From positions 124,001 through 188,000 of the forward strand of contig JAFLDZ010000004.1 in the NCBI GenBank assembly GCA_017302135.1: a stretch of 64,000 nucleotides of DNA. Reading direction: 5' to 3'. Positions 49,501-57,662 of this stretch are shown in pieces. The stretch comes from Lysobacterales bacterium. GTDB lineage: Bacteria; Pseudomonadota; Gammaproteobacteria; Xanthomonadales; Xanthomonadaceae. The notes under the pieces are model-generated. The model was not told the DNA's origin. It saw only the letters and a list, made by a program, of their open reading frames with translations, and made no database searches. Within the stretch, counting starts at the first letter, position 1, and every line of letters begins with the position of its first letter. Made by a program: the position numbers and the translations under genes.

Positions 49501-49796
49501 TGGCCAGAACGTGGCTGGATGAAGCCCCGGCGGAGCACGGGTCGTGGGGTTTCGTTTGGTTGGCGCTGTGGAAGGAAACCCCGGGTGACGAGGCGCTGAC
49601 GGCATTGGCCACAACGTGGCTGGGTGAAGCCCCGGCGGAGCACGGGTCGTGGGGTTTCATTTGGCTGGCGCTGTGGAAGGAAACCCCGGGCGACGAGGCA
49701 CTGACAGCACAGGGTAGAACCTGGTTGAGTGAAGCGCCTGCCGGAAACATGAAGCGCACAGTAAATGAACGTATGCTTCTAAAAGGTAAGTCTTAA
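46506..49796 (+). CDS. STAND-like NTPase with N-terminal Cap4-like nuclease and C-terminal 35-aa repeats (candidate anti-phage protein)
   Basis: A 1096-residue protein with three regions. Residues 20-130 resemble the DUF4297/Cap4 nuclease fold: GGETALRGFVFQFGQ, then Glu62/Asp66 in GEYLSDI and Gln80-Val-Lys82 in TQVKF, a plausible D-x(n)-QxK active site. Residues 290-560 form a P-loop NTPase with Walker A GGRSGAGKS (298-306) and Walker B AIIALDD (Asp355/356). A long helical region leads to five 35-residue Trp-rich repeats (residues 909-1083). This nuclease/NTPase/repeat order is that of Avs/STAND defence proteins, where the C-terminus recognises the phage. Base composition is lower in GC than its neighbours. 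No partner gene is present. Confidence 0.75.
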   Translation: MSLADLHRLKDAWEIEYPDQARGGETALRGFVFQFGQVLLDSVRAWLEADEDRRNDPLVYGEYLSDIAELKDSGVLLVTQVKFTQSSGMVSSALSDLYRVYLVAAAKTPELLPKLKLRILSARPELKNVAGTIARWQPQGVAADDVQLAAFRSKVRTEIHADPHDELLALLANKLQAEAPLVQVGSWLGKLLDASREGRGYAGVARDVWNDLIALHVARTAKKRPSIYVWMAEDQPPQEIRKGSVLTGQQPQVHHLREGYFAPRKAVSMSIAGRVTDWAFSGQGVRDDSLRLPLYWIGGRSGAGKSVVLLQVLAHLHESGDFAILFPPSVAHLPAAIRWSSEVRRAGRRAIIALDDPYAPAAQGDADALWRDALDELHAVRQAGNISAIPLMLCCGPTEQADRLRDDLPDDINLTLETLGLECHDDVLKLRVWYEQRTGKKPPQVGDENVLLVQLFFEWRIGHTLPEFARRFRNRIEAADPTGAILEALARILALNRLYAGACRSAVEADLSPALMDVLDRFRAEEHLIDDAVHGRPGLWLSHPHLAEAVYASWFPASGANVRGGHLKAAILGALKYGATPIEKTAPLWAVSRVLGPRAAGSDVSSRLAAPLACKVLSEVHAQLCGNGGGMPLPLLPVWIQVRRQVRELPLSPDPVDDAIARQDAVVGDEQGLRLTCHKLLEFASAQGDGKRTEVIAAVIRLLDRLPEWREWPAVAHHAVLCVDDPKLWSLVADWISRHIRSKSAHQLLLLALRVKSDDKRFSRIALSELPKAKLTEEWSQIGAILLALADSSAREHLLRWIDSHRQEAGAAHLLKVLLDRREARAREWALSWSRDWYLHVSADRVLIPLCAAGAGADVVEYGSAWVEQRYERSGFMMEQLLNSASQNSTVQTLAFAWLNRNPATSGEWGHVWEALWKSNTGNDVLMALGTTWLCEAPLQHGSWSFVWEALWKETPGDEALTVLATTWLGEAPAEHGSWKYVWEMLWKETPGDEALMALARTWLDEAPAEHGSWGFVWLALWKETPGDEALTALATTWLGEAPAEHGSWGFIWLALWKETPGDEALTAQGRTWLSEAPAGNMKRTVNERMLLKGKS
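49230..49754 (+). repeat. Five 105-bp coding repeats in the STAND-like gene
   Basis: Units begin at 49230, 49335, 49440, 49545 and 49650; each encodes 35 residues with the pattern WxxVWxALWKExPGDEAL followed by TWLxEAPAEHGS. The last four share near-identical DNA (ggaaaccccgggcgacgagg recurs in each), while the first and the end of the fifth are more diverged. The repeat phase keeps the reading frame, so copy number can change without breaking the protein. Confidence 0.9.
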
Positions 49797-50192
49797 ACGC
49801 AGTTGCCAAGAAGGAGTGCGGGGTTGCATTCCGTGATGTGCTTGATGCATTTCTGCGAATAGATTCGGGACTCGCCAACCCTGCGATAAGCAGTGGCACT
49901 CGTGGAGCCAGTTTGGCTTATTGCACTAAGCCCTTTTCTACCGAAACCCAAGCTACTAAAAGTCAGGGATTGGTCTGCCCGGTCACTTATCCATCGCCTT
50001 CCCGCCCCTCATCCGGCCTTCGGCCACCTTCTCCCAGCAATGCGGGGGAGAAGGAAAGCCATGCTGCGGGCAACTGGAAGTGCGATGCGGGCTTGAACGT
50101 GTATCTCACACTCTCTCGAACGCATTTCGTCTGGTTTCCTTTGTTGTACATTCCCCGCATCCCGCCCTGGATGGCCGCACACAGGTGAATCG
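49797..50192. repeat. Intergenic region with composite interspersed repeat
   Basis: No supported gene. From about 49951 a composite element runs to about 50060. It starts with agctactaaaagtcagggat and tggtctgcccggtcac, which recur in altered form after the repeats at 51260 and 54527. It continues with a cctcatccggccttcggcca stretch and a ccttctccc / gggagaagg hairpin near 50029-50056. The 150 bases just after the STAND-like stop are frame-open for a short distance but I recognise nothing. Confidence 0.5.
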
Positions 50193-51119
50193 ATGCGACT
50201 CATGCCGTTTCTGCCTTCCATCATCATCGTCGCTGCGATCGCCGCCACGCTGCTGTACTGGCGGCACTGGATCCACGAGCAGCGCGTGCTCGAAAAAGCG
50301 CAGGCGCAAGCGCAGGTCGCGAAGCGCAGCGTCAAGCGTGATCGCGCGGCGCATCCGGCGCCGTTGCCCGATGCGAAACATGTCGAGAGTGCGCACTATG
50401 CGATCACCACGACCGCCGACGCGGCGCAGACACAACGTGTCGTTGATGCGGTGGAGGCGCTTTACGTCGCGTACGGCCGGTTGTTTTCGGCGCACGTTGC
50501 GCCAGCGGCAGGGGGCGACAAACTGAAACTCACGCTCTATGCCTATCGGGAACAGTTCAAGGCCAACAACTACAGCATGCCGTGGGCGGAAGCCTATTAC
50601 CTGCGGCCGATCTGCTACGCCTACTACGCGAAGAGTGAGCGCAACCCGTATCACTGGATGATCCACGAGGCCACGCATCAGTTGAACGCGGAGGTCGCTG
50701 GTTTCAGGAAAGTGAAATGGATCGACGAAGGCCTGGCGACGTATTTCGGCACGAGCCGATTAGAACGCGGCCGACTGATCCCCGGTACGATCGATCCGGA
50801 CACTTATCCGGTCTGGTGGCTGACGAACGCAGGCCTGACCGGCAGTCTCGACGACGACATAGAAACCGGCCGCTGGATACCGATCCGCGCGATCATCACC
50901 GGCAGGGATGCGCCCAACATCAACAGCAACGTCAATCGCTATTACATCCAGTACTGGAGCCTCAGCCATTTCCTGTTCCACTACGAGAATGGCCGCTATG
51001 CCGCCGCATACAAGCGCCTGATCGCCGAAGGCGGCTCGCTCGAAAATTTCGAGAAGATCATCGGGCGCGCGGACAAGATCGAATACGAGTGGTATCGCTA
51101 TCTTCAAGGAAAGATCTAG
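50193..51119 (+). CDS. Membrane-anchored gluzincin-like (DUF1570-like) protein
   Basis: A 308-residue protein with one N-terminal membrane helix (residues 5-23) and a basic, Ala/Gln/Lys-rich linker. The zinc-peptidase motif HEATH (His158, Glu159, His162) is followed 20 residues later by WIDEGLATYFGTS, whose Glu can be the third ligand. This gluzincin layout matches DUF1570-type proteins. The ATG at 50193 gives MRLMPFLPSIIIVAAIAATL. A peptidase role is an inference from the motif. A decayed partial copy of its 5' part lies 320 bp downstream. Confidence 0.75.
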   Translation: MRLMPFLPSIIIVAAIAATLLYWRHWIHEQRVLEKAQAQAQVAKRSVKRDRAAHPAPLPDAKHVESAHYAITTTADAAQTQRVVDAVEALYVAYGRLFSAHVAPAAGGDKLKLTLYAYREQFKANNYSMPWAEAYYLRPICYAYYAKSERNPYHWMIHEATHQLNAEVAGFRKVKWIDEGLATYFGTSRLERGRLIPGTIDPDTYPVWWLTNAGLTGSLDDDIETGRWIPIRAIITGRDAPNINSNVNRYYIQYWSLSHFLFHYENGRYAAAYKRLIAEGGSLENFEKIIGRADKIEYEWYRYLQGKI

Positions 51120-51440
51120 GAGATGACGCCGACGGCTGATGACGACGGCGTGACCACAATTGTGTGGAGCCAGTAGTGTCGTAGCCCGGGTAAGCGAAGC
51201 GCACCCGGGATGAATGACGAAAGATCCCCGGGCGCGGCCTGCGGCCTTACCCGGGCTACAAAAGCCAAGCATCGGTCTGTTTCGTCACCTATATATCGGC
51301 GGCCTGCTCCTCATCCGGCCCCGGATCGAGTCCGGGGCAGGCGCTTCGGTCACTTTCTCCCCGCACGGCAAGAGAAGGATCAAGCAACTGGATATTCGGT
51401 ACGGGCTTGAGGCTGTATGCGCACGCTTAAAAAATCTCAA
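51120..51440. repeat. Interspersed hairpin repeats
   Basis: At 51180-51259 is an element bounded by gtagcccgggtaag and its inverse ttacccgggctac, with an internal cccgggt / acccggg hairpin. It is followed by aaaagccaagcatcggtctg, which is shared with the copy at 54527, and by a cctcatccggcc / ggccccggatcgagtccgg segment. These are multi-copy intergenic repeats of the REP kind; two more copies lie at 54470 and 55311. No gene is seen. Confidence 0.65.
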
Positions 51441-51562
51441 ATGCAGACGTAGATCGCGAAGCGCAGCGCAATGCGCGACTGCACGATGCACCCGGCATAT
51501 TGCCCGATGCAAAACCGGTCGAGTGTGCGCGTCATGCACTCACGACGACTGTCCGCGAAGCA
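51441..51562 (+). pseudogene. Decayed fragment of the gluzincin-like gene
   Basis: This stretch aligns by eye with 50312-50432 inside the gluzincin-like gene at roughly 70-75 percent identity with one or more small indels. Shared blocks include tcgcgaagcgcagcg, ttgcccgatgc, gtcgag and cgacgactg / cgaccgccg. It covers only the region after the membrane helix, has lost the frame and lacks the zinc motif. It is most easily explained as the remnant of a tandem duplicate. Confidence 0.6.
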
Positions 51563-51748
51563 GGGGCGTGATCCATTCGTGCGTATTGCATCGAAGCGCG
51601 TCATCGCATTCTCCCGGCCGATTCCGTGATGTTCAAGCGAGGCTGAACGCACGCGCGACATGGGGCGCGGCATGCCTTCCTGTCGCGATATTTTAGTGAA
51701 TGATGTCGTATCAAAAGATTCCCGCCCCCAACAGTCGAAGGCATTCGC

Positions 51749-53854
51749 ATGGCGAAGAAAATAGCGGCATCTCCATCCAGGACCAAGTCCGTTGCTCTCC
51801 GGAGTTCCGATGACACGGGCAACGGCGGCGAGCTTCACCAGACGGCGGGCGGCAGTCATCCGGCCCTGACGACGAACCAGGGTATCCCGATCGTCGACAA
51901 CCAGAATTCACTGCGTGCCTTCGACAAGGGGCCGACGTTGCTCGAGGATTTCATCCTCCGCGAAAAGATCACCCACTTCGATCACGAACGCATTCCCGAG
52001 CGCATCGTGCATGCGCGCGGCAGCGGTGCGCACGGTTACTTCGAACTGACCAAGTCGTTGAAGAAATACACTACGGCGGCGCTATTGAGCGAAGCCGGAA
52101 AGCGCACCCCGGTGTTCGCGCGCTTCTCCACCGTCGCCGGCGGCGCGGGCTCCGTGGATACGCCGCGCGACGTGCGCGGCTTCGCGGTCAAGTTCTACAC
52201 CAGCGCAGGCAACTGGGATCTGGTCGGCAACAACATCCCGGTGTTCTTCATCCAGGACGCGATCAAGTTCCCCGATCTGATCCACTCGGTCAAGATGGAG
52301 CCGGACCGCGGTTTTCCGCAGGCGGCCAGCGCCCACGATACGTTCTGGGATTTCATTTCGCTGATGCCCGAATCGATGCACACGGTCATGTGGGCGATGA
52401 GCGACCGCACCATTCCGCGCTCGCTGCGCATGATGGAAGGCTTCGGTGTGCACAGCTTCCGTCTGCTGGACGCGAAGGGCAACAGCACCTTCGTCAAGTT
52501 CCACTGGCGGCCGAAGCTGGGTCTGCAGTCGACCTGCTGGGACGAGGCGGTGAAACTCGCGGGCGCCGATCCCGATTTCCAGCGCCGCGATCTGTTCGAG
52601 TCGATCCAGCGCGGCGACCATCCCGAATGGGAATTCGGCGTGCAGTTGTTCACCGAAGCGGAGGCGGAGGCCTTTCCGTTCGACCATCTCGATCCGACCA
52701 AGCTGATTCCCGAGGAGCTGGTGCCGGTGCAGATCATCGGCCGCATGGTGCTGGATCGCTGGCCGGACAACTTTTTCGCCGAAACCGAGCAGGTCGCATT
52801 CTGTCCGGCGAACATCGTGCCCGGCATCGATTTCAGCGACGATCCGCTGCTGCAGGGCCGCTTGTTCTCTTATCTCGACACGCAACTGATCCGCCTCGGC
52901 GGGCCGAACTTCCACCAGATTCCGATCAACGCGCCCAAGTGCCCCTTCGCGAATCTGCAGCGCGACGGTCACATGCAGATGCTGCAGCCGAAGGGACGCG
53001 TGAACTACGAACCGAATTCGCTGCAGGCCGATACGCCCCGCGAAACTCCGACCACCGGCTTCCGCAGTTTCGAACAGCGACCGGGCCTCGGCGCCAAGTC
53101 GCGGCTGCGTCCGGAAAGTTTCGCCGACCACTATTCGCAGGCACGGCAGTTCTTCAAAAGCCAGAGCGAAATCGAACAGGCGCACATCGCCTTCGCTTTC
53201 GTGTTCGAGCTGTCGAAAGTGGAAACCGCGGCGGTGCGCCTGCGTACGCTTTCGCATCTGCGCCACATCGACGAGAGCCTGGCCAAGCGCGTCGCCGACG
53301 GCCTGGGCGTGGACAAGCTGCCGCCTGCGGCGACCGCGACGGTAAAACCGCGCGATCTGCCGGTCTCTCCGGCCCTGCGGCTGATCGGCAAGCACAAGCC
53401 GACGCTGCGCGGACGGACGGTGGGCATTCTGGTCGACGACGGCACCGAGGCCGCGCAGGTGTCCGCGCTGCGCAAAGCGGTAGAAGCCGAGGGCGCACGC
53501 GTGAAGATCGTCGCGCCGAAGATCGGCGGCGCCAAGCTCAAGGGTGGCGCACGCCTGCCTGCGGATGGCGCATTGGCCGGCACGCCTTCCGTCCTGTTCG
53601 ATGCGGTGGCCGTGCTGCTGTCGAAGACGGCCGGCGAGACGCTGGCCAGCGAAGCGGCGGCGGTGGATTGGGTGCGCGATGCCTTCGGACATCTGAAGGC
53701 GATCGCCTTCAGTCCGGGCGCCGCTGCGCTTCTCGATGCCGGCGGCGTCGTCTCCGACCGGGGCGTGCTGGACGCGGACGACGTGGCAGGTTTCATCGCT
53801 GCGGCGAAGACGCGACAATGGGCACGCGAACCCACGCTGCGGACGCTGCCCTGA
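51749..53854 (+). CDS. katE: Monofunctional catalase HPII, large-subunit clade 2
   Basis: KatE dismutates hydrogen peroxide in the cytoplasm. The 701-residue length and the C-terminal flavodoxin/DJ-1-like domain ([20 protein letters not shown]) define the large-subunit clade. The catalytic His88 is in [13 protein letters not shown], the Asn is in [13 protein letters not shown], and the heme-ligand Tyr is in [15 protein letters not shown]. The ATG at 51749 gives [21 protein letters not shown] hemerythrin-like gene follows after 75 bp. Confidence 0.97.
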   Translation: MAKKIAASPSRTKSVALRSSDDTGNGGELHQTAGGSHPALTTNQGIPIVDNQNSLRAFDKGPTLLEDFILREKITHFDHERIPERIVHARGSGAHGYFELTKSLKKYTTAALLSEAGKRTPVFARFSTVAGGAGSVDTPRDVRGFAVKFYTSAGNWDLVGNNIPVFFIQDAIKFPDLIHSVKMEPDRGFPQAASAHDTFWDFISLMPESMHTVMWAMSDRTIPRSLRMMEGFGVHSFRLLDAKGNSTFVKFHWRPKLGLQSTCWDEAVKLAGADPDFQRRDLFESIQRGDHPEWEFGVQLFTEAEAEAFPFDHLDPTKLIPEELVPVQIIGRMVLDRWPDNFFAETEQVAFCPANIVPGIDFSDDPLLQGRLFSYLDTQLIRLGGPNFHQIPINAPKCPFANLQRDGHMQMLQPKGRVNYEPNSLQADTPRETPTTGFRSFEQRPGLGAKSRLRPESFADHYSQARQFFKSQSEIEQAHIAFAFVFELSKVETAAVRLRTLSHLRHIDESLAKRVADGLGVDKLPPAATATVKPRDLPVSPALRLIGKHKPTLRGRTVGILVDDGTEAAQVSALRKAVEAEGARVKIVAPKIGGAKLKGGARLPADGALAGTPSVLFDAVAVLLSKTAGETLASEAAAVDWVRDAFGHLKAIAFSPGAAALLDAGGVVSDRGVLDADDVAGFIAAAKTRQWAREPTLRTLP

Positions 53855-53929
53855 GCCGCGCCTCGGCGGTTCGCACGCATACATCGCCACCCGCATCGAC
53901 AACGACCATGTCTAAAAGGAGGTGCCGCC

Positions 53930-54388
53930 ATGCCTGAAACGATCTACGACGCACTGCGCGAGAGTCACGCCATCCAGCGCTCGCTCTGCCGGAAATTGCT
54001 GCGTACGGAAGCCAAAAGCGAGCGACGAACCGCTGTTTTTACCGACCTGCGCATCGAGCTGGCGGCGCATGCGGCTGCCGAAGAGCGTTTCCTCTACGCC
54101 ACGATCCTGATGGACGACAGCGGCCTGAAGCCGTCGCGCCACGCGCTGCACGAACACCACGAAATCGATGAGATCATCGAGGACATGCAGGTGTCGGACA
54201 AGAACGGATCGGCCTGGATGGCGAAGGCGCGCAAGCTTTCGGAGAAGGTCCACCATCACTTGCGGGAAGAGGAGAAGAAGTTCTTCCAGTCCTCGGGCAA
54301 GATCCTCACTGCAACGCAGAAGCAGAAGCTGGCCGGGCAGTACCGCAAGGACTACGTGCGCATGCTGAAGGTATTACGCGGGGAATAA
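53930..54388 (+). CDS. Hemerythrin-like (HHE) domain protein
   Basis: A 152-residue all-helical protein with the HHE pattern: ESHAIQRSLCRKLL, ELAAHAAAEERFLYATIL, ALHEHHEIDEIIEDM and KVHHHLREEEKKFFQ. These supply the His and Glu ligands for a di-iron site. The start has a very strong ribosome-binding site (aaaaggaggt). It lies directly downstream of katE, so a role in peroxide or oxygen/iron handling is plausible, but its ligand is not known. Confidence 0.9.
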   Translation: MPETIYDALRESHAIQRSLCRKLLRTEAKSERRTAVFTDLRIELAAHAAAEERFLYATILMDDSGLKPSRHALHEHHEIDEIIEDMQVSDKNGSAWMAKARKLSEKVHHHLREEEKKFFQSSGKILTATQKQKLAGQYRKDYVRMLKVLRGE

Positions 54389-54737
54389 CGCGATCGAGCG
54401 GAGGCAGGCGGTTTTTTCGACCGCGCTTCCTTGCGTCCGTTCACCGGAGCGGACGCTTCGATGAAATGTCGTAGCCCGGGTAAGCGAAGCGCACCCGGGA
54501 CGAACTACGGAAGGTGCCCGGGCTGCGAAAAGCCATGCATTGGTCTGTTGTCACGATTGTGTCGGCCAACCGACGGGGTCCAGTTGGATTGCAGTTCAAG
54601 CGCCTGTACCCGGACATGATTGTTGCCGAGCGCCCGGTAACGACCTACCTCATTTTTATGCTGTACTCCCTTGGTATGGAAGCTTCGCCTCGGCGCGGAG
54701 CCATGGCGGGCCGGTGGATCACCAGGAGGTCGTGCAG
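54389..54737. repeat. Intergenic region with second CCCGGG-type repeat
   Basis: At 54470-54525 is a second copy of the gtagcccgggtaagcgaagc element, with a truncated right end (gcccgggctgc). It is followed by aaaagccatgcattggtctg (from 54527), the same tail that follows the copy at 51180. The remaining bases up to the lipoprotein gene have no supported gene. Confidence 0.6.
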
Positions 54738-55304
54738 ATGCGTGCAGAACCAATGCGTCGGATTGGTCGAGGGCTGGTCTTCCGGATGGCAGCTCTGCTT
54801 GGAATCGGGTCTCTGCTGTCCGGATGTATCCATCGCGAGATGCTCGAATACGAACCGGTCGCCCTCGATCTGGACGGCAAGAGCGAGCTGCATATTTCGA
54901 CCTACCCGGCGGGATTCCCCCGGAAGATTTCGGGCATCCCGTTCCTGTACAAGACCACCCGAACTCCGGAATCGGTTTTCTTCCAGGTGTTCGTAAGGGA
55001 CATCCAGAAAAAAGTCGGGCCGAACGCGCACGTCGAGTCCATCCAGATCCATTCGTTTTCCTACCGGATCGACAACGATCCGCCTGTCGTACTGATTTCG
55101 CAGTACGACGGTCACTTCTGGATGCAGGAACAGCACGCCGACAACAACGGTGAGCGCAAGCCGGTTCCGTGGGTCTCCGGCAAGCCGCTGACCATCGATA
55201 TCGCGCTCACTCTCAATGGCAAGGATTACGCATTCAAGACTCGAATGCAGCCCATCATGCGCGAGAAGACCGGGTCGCTCGTGGCGCATGAATTGCTTCG
55301 ATGA
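54738..55304 (+). CDS. Predicted lipoprotein of unknown function
   Basis: A 188-residue protein with a lipoprotein signal (MRAEPMRRIGRGLVFRMAAL, lipobox LLSGCI). The ATG at 54738 is chosen because aggaggt lies 7 bases upstream, and longer frames would hide the signal. The mature part is mostly beta-strand-like (KSELHISTYPAGFPRKISGI, VESIQIHSFSYRIDNDPPVV) with no motif I recognise. It is flanked on both sides by copies of the CCCGGG-type intergenic repeat. Confidence 0.75.
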   Translation: MRAEPMRRIGRGLVFRMAALLGIGSLLSGCIHREMLEYEPVALDLDGKSELHISTYPAGFPRKISGIPFLYKTTRTPESVFFQVFVRDIQKKVGPNAHVESIQIHSFSYRIDNDPPVVLISQYDGHFWMQEQHADNNGERKPVPWVSGKPLTIDIALTLNGKDYAFKTRMQPIMREKTGSLVAHELLR

Positions 55305-55639
55305 CATCGCCGTAGCCCGGGTAAGCGTAGCGCACCCGGGACGAACGACGGGAAGCCCCCGGTGCGGCCTGTGGCCTTGATTTTTTCACGCAGTGCTTTC
55401 TGTCCAAAAAGCCAAAGGCGCCATTGCTGGCGCCCCTGGTTTTCGATGCGGTGGATGGATCATCCATGCCTCATCTGTTATTGCGGTCCGCCGGTGGTGG
55501 ACAGAACTGCGTCTTGATCGCTGTTATCCAGCGGGCTGCCTGGCCGCGACAGTGTCGAGGCCGTTGCAACCGGATCGTGGCGCATGCTCATGTCACGCTG
55601 ACCGGAAAGGTCAGGCGGCGGATCGGCGAAGCGCTTGGC
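55305..55639. repeat. Intergenic region with third CCCGGG-type repeat and a hairpin
   Basis: A third copy of the element lies at 55311-55345 (cgtagcccgggtaagcgtag) with only a short, degraded right part. At 55417-55434 ggcgcc-attgct-ggcgcc forms a hairpin followed by a weak T-run, a candidate terminator for the lipoprotein gene. No gene is supported in the rest. Confidence 0.55.
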
Positions 55640-55822
55640 TCAGCGCTTGCTGTCGCCGGAGGTTTTCGGTTCGTCGGCCTTCACGTTCGGCTTGTCGTTG
55701 CCGGTCTTGTGGTCGTCTTCCTTCACCGCCGGCTTGGCGCTGGGGTTCGACGGATTGGACGGATTCGGCGACGGGGCCTTCATCGGCGGGTTCTGGTTTT
55801 CTTTCGGGTCGCTCTGGCTCAT
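55640..55822 (-). CDS. Small disordered hydrophilic protein
   Basis: A 60-residue protein made almost only of Pro, Ser, Asn, Lys, Asp and Ala (MSQSDPKENQNPPMKAPSPN), with a repeated NPSNPS and no hydrophobic core. The ATG at 55822 has a clean aaggag 8 bases upstream, which is the main reason to accept it. It is expected to be intrinsically disordered. The function is unknown. It lies downstream of the GGDEF-kinase gene on the same strand, 166 bp away. Confidence 0.65.
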   Translation of the reverse strand: MSQSDPKENQNPPMKAPSPNPSNPSNPSAKPAVKEDDHKTGNDKPNVKADEPKTSGDSKR

Positions 55823-55987
55823 GGGTGTCTCCTTGGGGGAAGTGCACTGATCGCGCACACCCAGAAGCATTGCAATGTTCGTGCCAGAAACGTTTTCGAG
55901 TGGATTCAATCACTTGGCGGCGCTGCGCACGCTCCGCATCATGCATTGTGCGGAATGCCCCGTGCGCGGCGCGGCGCGCGATCGCGG

Positions 55988-57652
55988 TCAGCTTGCGGTG
56001 TCTTCTTCGCGAAAGACATTCAACGGCAGAGTCACGACGAATTCGCTTCCCAGCCCGATGCCGTCACTTGCGACGACCACTGTTCCGTCGTGCGCTTCGA
56101 CCAGTTCCTTGACGACGGTGAGGCCGATACCCAGCCCTTGTCCGTTGAAGCCTGTGGCGTGGGAATCCTGGGCAAAGGGCTCGAAGACCCGCGGCAGAGC
56201 GCCCTGGCTGATGCCGATGCCGTTGTCGCGCACGTGAATCACCACCTCGTCCTTGTGGGTATGGACGACCAGACTGATCTCGCCGCCATCGGGCGTGTAC
56301 TTCGACGCATTGTCGAGCAGGTTGCTCAGAATCTGGTTCAAGCGAATGGCATCCGCCTCCAGCGCGACCGGCTGCAGGGGCAGATCGACGCGGAAATGCT
56401 GCAGCCGCGCGTCCATGGCGGGTCTCGATACATTGATGGCATCGTCGATGACCTTGGCGAGGTCGATCGCATGAAAATGCAAACGCAGCTTGCCGGTACT
56501 GGAGCGCGACAGATCCAACAGATCGCCGACCAATCGGCTGATGTGGGTGATCTGTTGTTCGACGATGAGCTGCATGCGCTTGAGGTCGAGGGGATTGGAG
56601 CTGCCCAGCAGGGATGCCGCAACGCCCAGAGGGGTCATGGGATTGCGCAGTTCGTGCGCGACCAGCGCCAGGAATTCCTTCTGGCGCTGTTGAGACAGCT
56701 CGGCTGCGGCCTGTAGCGCCTGGGCATTCAATGCCGCCAACACCAGTTGTTCGTTGGCTTCGCGCAATTGCTCGGCGTGCTGCTCGTACTCGGCCATCAC
56801 CGCGTCGTAATGAATGATGGGCTGCTGCAGCGGAACCACAGGCGCGGGCTGGCTGGCCGCTTCGTCTTCGGTACCGGCCTGATGCAAAGCGAAGCTGCCC
56901 AGGCCCAGACGCTTCGCCCGGTACATGGCGGCGTCGGCGCGATCGATCAGCACTTCCGGCGTGTCTCCGTCGTCGGGGTATACGCAAATACCGATGCTCG
57001 CGGTGAGCCGGAGGATATGGTCGCCGATGCGGAATGGCATTCCCAATGCGGATCCCACCTTCCGGGCGACCAGGACCGTGTCGGAGGGATGCTGGATATC
57101 CGGCAGCAGGATCAGGAATTCATCGCCGCCATGCCGACTGACGGTATCGACTTCGCGAACCGCCGAAGACAGGCAGCGCGCGGCGCGTTGCAGCACCTGG
57201 TCGCCGACCGCGTGGCCCAGGGTGTCGTTGATGGCCTTGAAGTGGTTCATGTCGACGAACAGCAGTGCGAGATGTTCGCCTTTGCGTCGTGCCATGGCGA
57301 TCGCATGCTTGAACCTGTCGAGGAGAAGTTCCCGATTCGGCAGTTCTGTCAATGTATCCAGACTGGCGGCTTCCGAGACGATTTTCAGCGATTCGGCGCA
57401 AAGATCGGCGTCCTCCTGCGCGCGCAGGGTGGAAAGCAGCAGATTCTGGTTCGCTTCGAGCAACTGTTCGGAATTGCTGTTCTCCAAACGGTTTTCGGCC
57501 GCTTCGACCTCCAGATTCAGTTCGGCGAGATGCGCGCGCGCCTCTTTCACTTCCGCACGGACTTCGTTGCTTTGGGCCTTGAGTCCGGCCAACGTGCGCT
57601 GGGCCTCGGCGCTTTGCGCTTCGATGGAGGGTGTTTGCCGCAGAGGCGTCAT
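55988..57652 (-). CDS. GGDEF domain-histidine kinase fusion
   Basis: A 554-residue signalling protein with no membrane helix. A coiled coil (residues 5-90) leads to a GGDEF domain with an intact RHGGDEF motif near 172-178 and an RxxD inhibitory site five residues before it (REVD). A second coiled coil leads to a histidine kinase: phospho-acceptor in LVAHELRNPMTP near 332, N-box NQILSNLLDNASKY, G1 DNGIGI and G2 GQGLGIGL. Both catalytic parts look functional. The ATG at 57652 is preferred; an in-frame ATG at 57685 would overlap the kaiC-like stop. It is the last gene of a three-gene operon. Confidence 0.85.
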   Translation of the reverse strand: MTPLRQTPSIEAQSAEAQRTLAGLKAQSNEVRAEVKEARAHLAELNLEVEAAENRLENSNSEQLLEANQNLLLSTLRAQEDADLCAESLKIVSEAASLDTLTELPNRELLLDRFKHAIAMARRKGEHLALLFVDMNHFKAINDTLGHAVGDQVLQRAARCLSSAVREVDTVSRHGGDEFLILLPDIQHPSDTVLVARKVGSALGMPFRIGDHILRLTASIGICVYPDDGDTPEVLIDRADAAMYRAKRLGLGSFALHQAGTEDEAASQPAPVVPLQQPIIHYDAVMAEYEQHAEQLREANEQLVLAALNAQALQAAAELSQQRQKEFLALVAHELRNPMTPLGVAASLLGSSNPLDLKRMQLIVEQQITHISRLVGDLLDLSRSSTGKLRLHFHAIDLAKVIDDAINVSRPAMDARLQHFRVDLPLQPVALEADAIRLNQILSNLLDNASKYTPDGGEISLVVHTHKDEVVIHVRDNGIGISQGALPRVFEPFAQDSHATGFNGQGLGIGLTVVKELVEAHDGTVVVASDGIGLGSEFVVTLPLNVFREEDTAS

Positions 57653-57662
57653 GGCGGCATGC

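Noticed and set aside
49230..49754. Regular repeats considered as a CRISPR array
   Set aside because: The 105-bp units are contiguous, keep the reading frame and encode a 35-residue protein repeat; there are no unique spacers.
46119..49950. Attachment sites or an integrase flanking the STAND-like gene
   Set aside because: No tRNA, direct-repeat pair or recombinase gene was found at either side; the nearby repeats are multi-copy intergenic elements.
52082..53902. A 606-codon minus-strand frame across katE
   Set aside because: It is antisense to a clear catalase and has no recognisable motif.
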